Shown piece by piece: positions 4,942 through 6,707 of a DNA stretch of 6,707 bases; the stretch's first letter is position 1; each line of letters starts with the position of its first letter. A program made the translations under genes and the position numbers. Origin of the DNA: Nitriliruptoraceae bacterium (lineage in GTDB: Bacteria > Actinomycetota > Nitriliruptoria > Nitriliruptorales > Nitriliruptoraceae); NCBI GenBank assembly GCA_007120565.1, contig SKNK01000282.1, forward strand, positions 1-6,707. Reading direction: 5' to 3'. The notes under the pieces were generated by a model. It saw only the letters and a program-made list of their open reading frames with translations. It searched no databases and had not been told where the DNA came from.

Positions 4942-4948
4942 ACCGACC

Positions 4949-5416
4949 ATGGCTACCACCCCCGCAGCACGTCTCGAGGAACTCGGACTCGAGCTGCCGG
5001 AGGTCGCGGCTCCAGCGGCGGCCTATCAGCCCACCGCGCGGACCGGATCGCTGGTCCTGACGGCGGGCCAACTCCCCGTGGTCGATGGTGCTCTATCGGC
5101 CACCGGGAAGCTCGGCGATGCCATCGGTACCGAGCAGGGCGTGCAACTGGCCCGCACCTGTGCCCTGAACGTGCTGGCGGCTGCGGCGTCCGCGGCTGGC
5201 GGGCTCGACCGGGTCCGCATCGTCAAGCTCACGGTCTTCGTTGCCTCGACATCGGAGTTCACCGAGCAGCACCTGGTCGCCAACGGCGCGTCCGAACTCC
5301 TAGGCAAGGTGCTCGCCGAGCACGGCACCCATGCCCGATCGGCGGTCGGTGTTGCCAGCCTGCCGCTCGACGCGCCCGTGGAGATCGAGGCGGTCGTTGA
5401 GGTTCTCGACCACTAG
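4949..5416 (+). CDS. RidA/YjgF family protein (Rv3678c type)
   Basis: This protein has 155 residues from ATG 4949. Canonical RidA hydrolyses reactive enamine/imine intermediates made by PLP enzymes. The active-site arginine is present in HARSAVGV (Arg130), and the matching glutamate lies 15 residues later in VEIEAVVEV (Glu145), the same spacing as Arg105 and Glu120 in enterobacterial RidA. The N-terminus LEELGLELPEV and the GQLP motif (40-43) mark the longer subgroup found next to DUF4177 in actinobacteria rather than the short archetype. Activity on imines is therefore plausible but not certain. An alternative GTG at 4934 would add MTEPT and overlap the upstream gene by 8 bases. Neither start has a strong Shine-Dalgarno sequence; GGTGA at 4933-4937 is the best available for the ATG, so coupling to the upstream gene is likely. 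Confidence 0.9.
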   Translation: MATTPAARLEELGLELPEVAAPAAAYQPTARTGSLVLTAGQLPVVDGALSATGKLGDAIGTEQGVQLARTCALNVLAAAASAAGGLDRVRIVKLTVFVASTSEFTEQHLVANGASELLGKVLAEHGTHARSAVGVASLPLDAPVEIEAVVEVLDH

Positions 5417-5427
5417 CGACGTAGGGT
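5397..5427 (+). promoter_or_regulatory. Possible promoter for the NUDIX gene
   Basis: TTGAGG (5397-5402, inside the end of the RidA-like gene) and TAGGGT (5422-5427) are separated by 19 bp. The -10 box is identical to that proposed for whiB. A start near 5434 would give a leader of about 145 bases. Confidence 0.35.
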
Positions 5428-5470
5428 GACGGCGAGTCTCCGGTCCAGCCGGTGGCTTGCTGGCCCTGAT

Positions 5471-5487
5471 GCCGGGGCGGCCCCGGC
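5471..5487 (+). terminator. GC-rich hairpin between ridA and the NUDIX gene
   Basis: GCCGGGG (5471-5477) and CCCCGGC (5481-5487) form a perfect 7-bp stem with a CGG loop. It may terminate the DUF4177-RidA transcript or act in the NUDIX leader. No T-tract follows. Confidence 0.45.
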
Positions 5488-5496
5488 TGCTAGCGG

Positions 5497-5563
5497 GCCC
5501 CGAACGCAGTAGCGGCCGGCGCAGCAGAGCCCCGAACGTGGCAGCGGGATCCGGCGCAGGAGA
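5497..5563 (+). repeat. Imperfect tandem repeat in the NUDIX leader
   Basis: A unit starting GCCCCGAACG occurs at 5497-5528 (32 bp) and again at 5529-5563 (35 bp). The copies differ at four bases and by a 3-bp insertion. The second copy ends just before the NUDIX ribosome-binding site (GGGAG, 5568-5572). Confidence 0.75.
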
Positions 5564-5578
5564 GGTTGGGAGCGAACG

Positions 5579-6433
5579 ATGGATGAGTCCCCGGCAGGCC
5601 GACCGGTCGACGAGGAGGTCCCGGCCATCGACTCGTCGACGATCCTGGTGGTCCGTGACCGTGCCAACGCCGACCCGGTGAAGGGTGGCGACGTCGAGGT
5701 ACTGCTGCTCGAACGCCACCTCGACTCGGACTTCGCTGGTGGCGCGTTGGTCTTCCCCGGAGGGAAGGTGTCCGACGCCGATCGGACGCTGCCTCCGGCC
5801 CGGTGGCGAGGGCGCCCTCCGGCGGCGTGGCAGGACGCCCTCGGTGCGGAGACGCAGGCTTCGGCGCTCGGGCTGCTGGTGGCGGCGGTGCGTGAGACCT
5901 TCGAGGAGGTTGGGATCCTGCTGGCGCACCGTGAGGACGGATCGCCGATCCAGGCGGACGATCTGGCCTCGGACTCCTTCCGCGAGGCTCGCGCGAGGCT
6001 CGCTAGCCGCGAGGGCAGCGAGGACTGGCGCGGGTGGCTGGAAGAGGAAGGACTGGTGCTCGACCTGGATGGTCTCGCCCTGTGGTCCTGGTGGGTCACC
6101 CCGGTGGGGCGTCACAAGCGTTTCGACACCCGGTTCTTCATCGCCGCAGCGCCGGGCGATCAGATCGCTGAACAGGATGCGGTCGAGGCCACCGGGGTGA
6201 CCTGGATGCGCCCGCACGAGGCCCTCGAGGCCCAGGCGCGGGGGGATGCCACCATCATCTTCCCGACCCGACGCAACCTGGCCGCGCTGGCGGCCTACCC
6301 GTCGGCCGCCACGGCGATCGCCGCCGCGCGGGCTGGAGAGGTAGACCAGCGCCGCATCCTGCCCCGGGTGGTGCGTGTGGATGACCGTGTGATGGTGCAG
6401 CATCCCTTCGAGGACGAACCCGAAGCGATCTGA
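5579..6433 (+). CDS. NUDIX hydrolase, NUDT19-like (probable CoA-type diphosphatase)
   Basis: This 284-residue protein has the layout of NUDT19-like NUDIX enzymes, which split CoA or acyl-CoA into 3',5'-ADP and phosphopantetheine products. FPGGK is at 59-63. The NUDIX helix RETFEEVGILL is at 105-115, with metal ligands Glu106, Glu109 and Glu110. An insertion of about 40 residues separates FPGG from the helix, so the standard Gx5E part of the NUDIX box is not in register; this is characteristic of that subfamily. HKRFDTRFFIA (179-189) is another shared segment. The ATG start follows GGGAG (5568-5572) by six bases. The first 20 residues are acidic and no signal peptide is seen. The substrate is inferred from subfamily resemblance only. 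It lies downstream of the RidA-like gene, with a structured leader between. Confidence 0.88.
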   Translation: MDESPAGRPVDEEVPAIDSSTILVVRDRANADPVKGGDVEVLLLERHLDSDFAGGALVFPGGKVSDADRTLPPARWRGRPPAAWQDALGAETQASALGLLVAAVRETFEEVGILLAHREDGSPIQADDLASDSFREARARLASREGSEDWRGWLEEEGLVLDLDGLALWSWWVTPVGRHKRFDTRFFIAAAPGDQIAEQDAVEATGVTWMRPHEALEAQARGDATIIFPTRRNLAALAAYPSAATAIAAARAGEVDQRRILPRVVRVDDRVMVQHPFEDEPEAI

Positions 6434-6550
6434 GCTCGGGCTCCGGGTGTGATCGATGGCTACGCCGTGCGGGGCCGCTCGGTGCTGTGCTCGAACTCAG
6501 GCCCGGGTCGCCGTCCGATCTCCCGCGGGTGTGCGTTGGACGTGGGTGGC

Positions 6551-6569
6551 GGTGTGCTTCGCGAACACC
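6551..6569 (+). terminator. Weak hairpin downstream of the NUDIX gene
   Basis: GGTGT (6551-6555) pairs with ACACC (6565-6569) around a 9-base loop. The next bases are CTTCC. It lies between the NUDIX stop and the next possible promoter, but the stem is short. Confidence 0.25.
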
Positions 6570-6594
6570 CTTCCATGAGGCCGTGGTCGCCGAC

Positions 6595-6600
6595 TATCCT
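6595..6600 (+). promoter_or_regulatory. Possible -10 box for the gene beyond the right edge
   Basis: TATCCT matches TANNNT. It sits in a 274-base stretch after the NUDIX gene with no convincing coding region. A start near 6607 would give a leader of at least 100 bases. No clear -35 element was found. Confidence 0.35.
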
Positions 6601-6658
6601 CTACGAGGCAGGTAGGAGCCATCGGCGTCAGCGAACGCGAGACACCGAGTTGGCTTCA

Positions 6659-6692
6659 CCGCTGACACCAGACACCTGCTGACACCAGACAC
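6659..6692 (+). repeat. 17-bp tandem repeat in the leader of the next gene
   Basis: Two adjacent 17-bp units (6659-6675 and 6676-6692) differ at one base and share GCTGACACCAGACAC. The sequence GGGAGA at 6698-6703 looks like a ribosome-binding site, so a plus-strand gene probably starts just past the window edge. Confidence 0.8.
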
Positions 6693-6707
6693 ATCGCGGG
6701 AGACGGA

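Noticed and set aside
4871..4948. Upstream extension of the RidA-like protein to 181 residues
   Set aside because: The extra 26 residues overlap the DUF4177 gene out of frame and do not resemble RidA. ATG 4949 or GTG 4934 fits the family.
5300..6403. Long minus-strand open frame of 367 codons opposite the NUDIX gene
   Set aside because: It is the antisense shadow of a gene with clear NUDIX motifs. Its protein is Arg/Pro/His-rich without any recognisable domain, as is common in GC-rich DNA.
6449..6682. 77-codon open frame after the NUDIX gene
   Set aside because: No Shine-Dalgarno sequence, no family resemblance, and it covers the hairpin, -10 box and tandem repeat. It is more likely non-coding.
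6659..6692. Short tandem repeat as a CRISPR array
   Set aside because: There are only two units, with no spacers between them, and no cas genes.

Overview
The window is GC-rich DNA with GC-biased third codon positions, GTG and TTG starts, a WhiB-family iron-sulfur regulator and TANNNT-type -10 boxes. Together these point to an actinobacterium (Actinomycetota). The proteins are not close to mycobacterial or Streptomyces versions, so a deep-branching class (for example Nitriliruptoria or Acidimicrobiia) is a reasonable but unproven guess. Gene content matches a neighbourhood I know from Mycobacterium tuberculosis (around Rv3672c-Rv3681c): two Get3/ArsA-like ATPases, a WhiB protein, a short DUF4177-type protein, a RidA-like protein and a NUDIX hydrolase. 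No RNA gene, insertion sequence, prophage or CRISPR array is visible.

Left part, minus strand, read right to left: a possible leaderless promoter (2436-2441), a 12-codon leader ORF (2389-2427), a BagA-like ATPase (1304-2392), a possible 20-codon mini-ORF (1245-1307), a BagB-like ATPase (37-1248), and the first 13 codons of a further gene leaving the window (1-40). Every junction in this series is a 4-base ATGA or GTGA overlap, so the operon looks like a chain of translational coupling. The two ATPases carry complementary defects in their nucleotide-binding motifs, which suggests they work as a heterodimer.

Centre, plus strand: an NfeD-type membrane protein (2533-3996) diverges from the ATPase operon. 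It has no usable Shine-Dalgarno sequence and a -10 box 8 bases before its ATG, so it is probably leaderless. Its ClpP-like domain lacks both the catalytic serine and any lysine, so it looks like a pseudoprotease, and no stomatin/SPFH partner is next to it. A strong hairpin (4017-4053) ends the unit. A WhiB gene (4227-4652) follows, with its own promoter and a TTG start.

Right part, plus strand: a DUF4177-like 46-residue protein (4801-4941) and a RidA-family protein (4949-5416) form a tight pair. A NUDT19-like NUDIX hydrolase (5579-6433) follows after a structured leader. The last 274 bases hold a hairpin, a possible promoter and a 17-bp tandem repeat, and appear to be the leader of a gene starting just beyond the window.

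The most economical reading is a membrane-protein targeting and quality-control locus (Get3-like pair plus NfeD) beside redox sensing (WhiB) and metabolite clean-up (RidA, NUDIX). The individual families are established. The joint role is inference.
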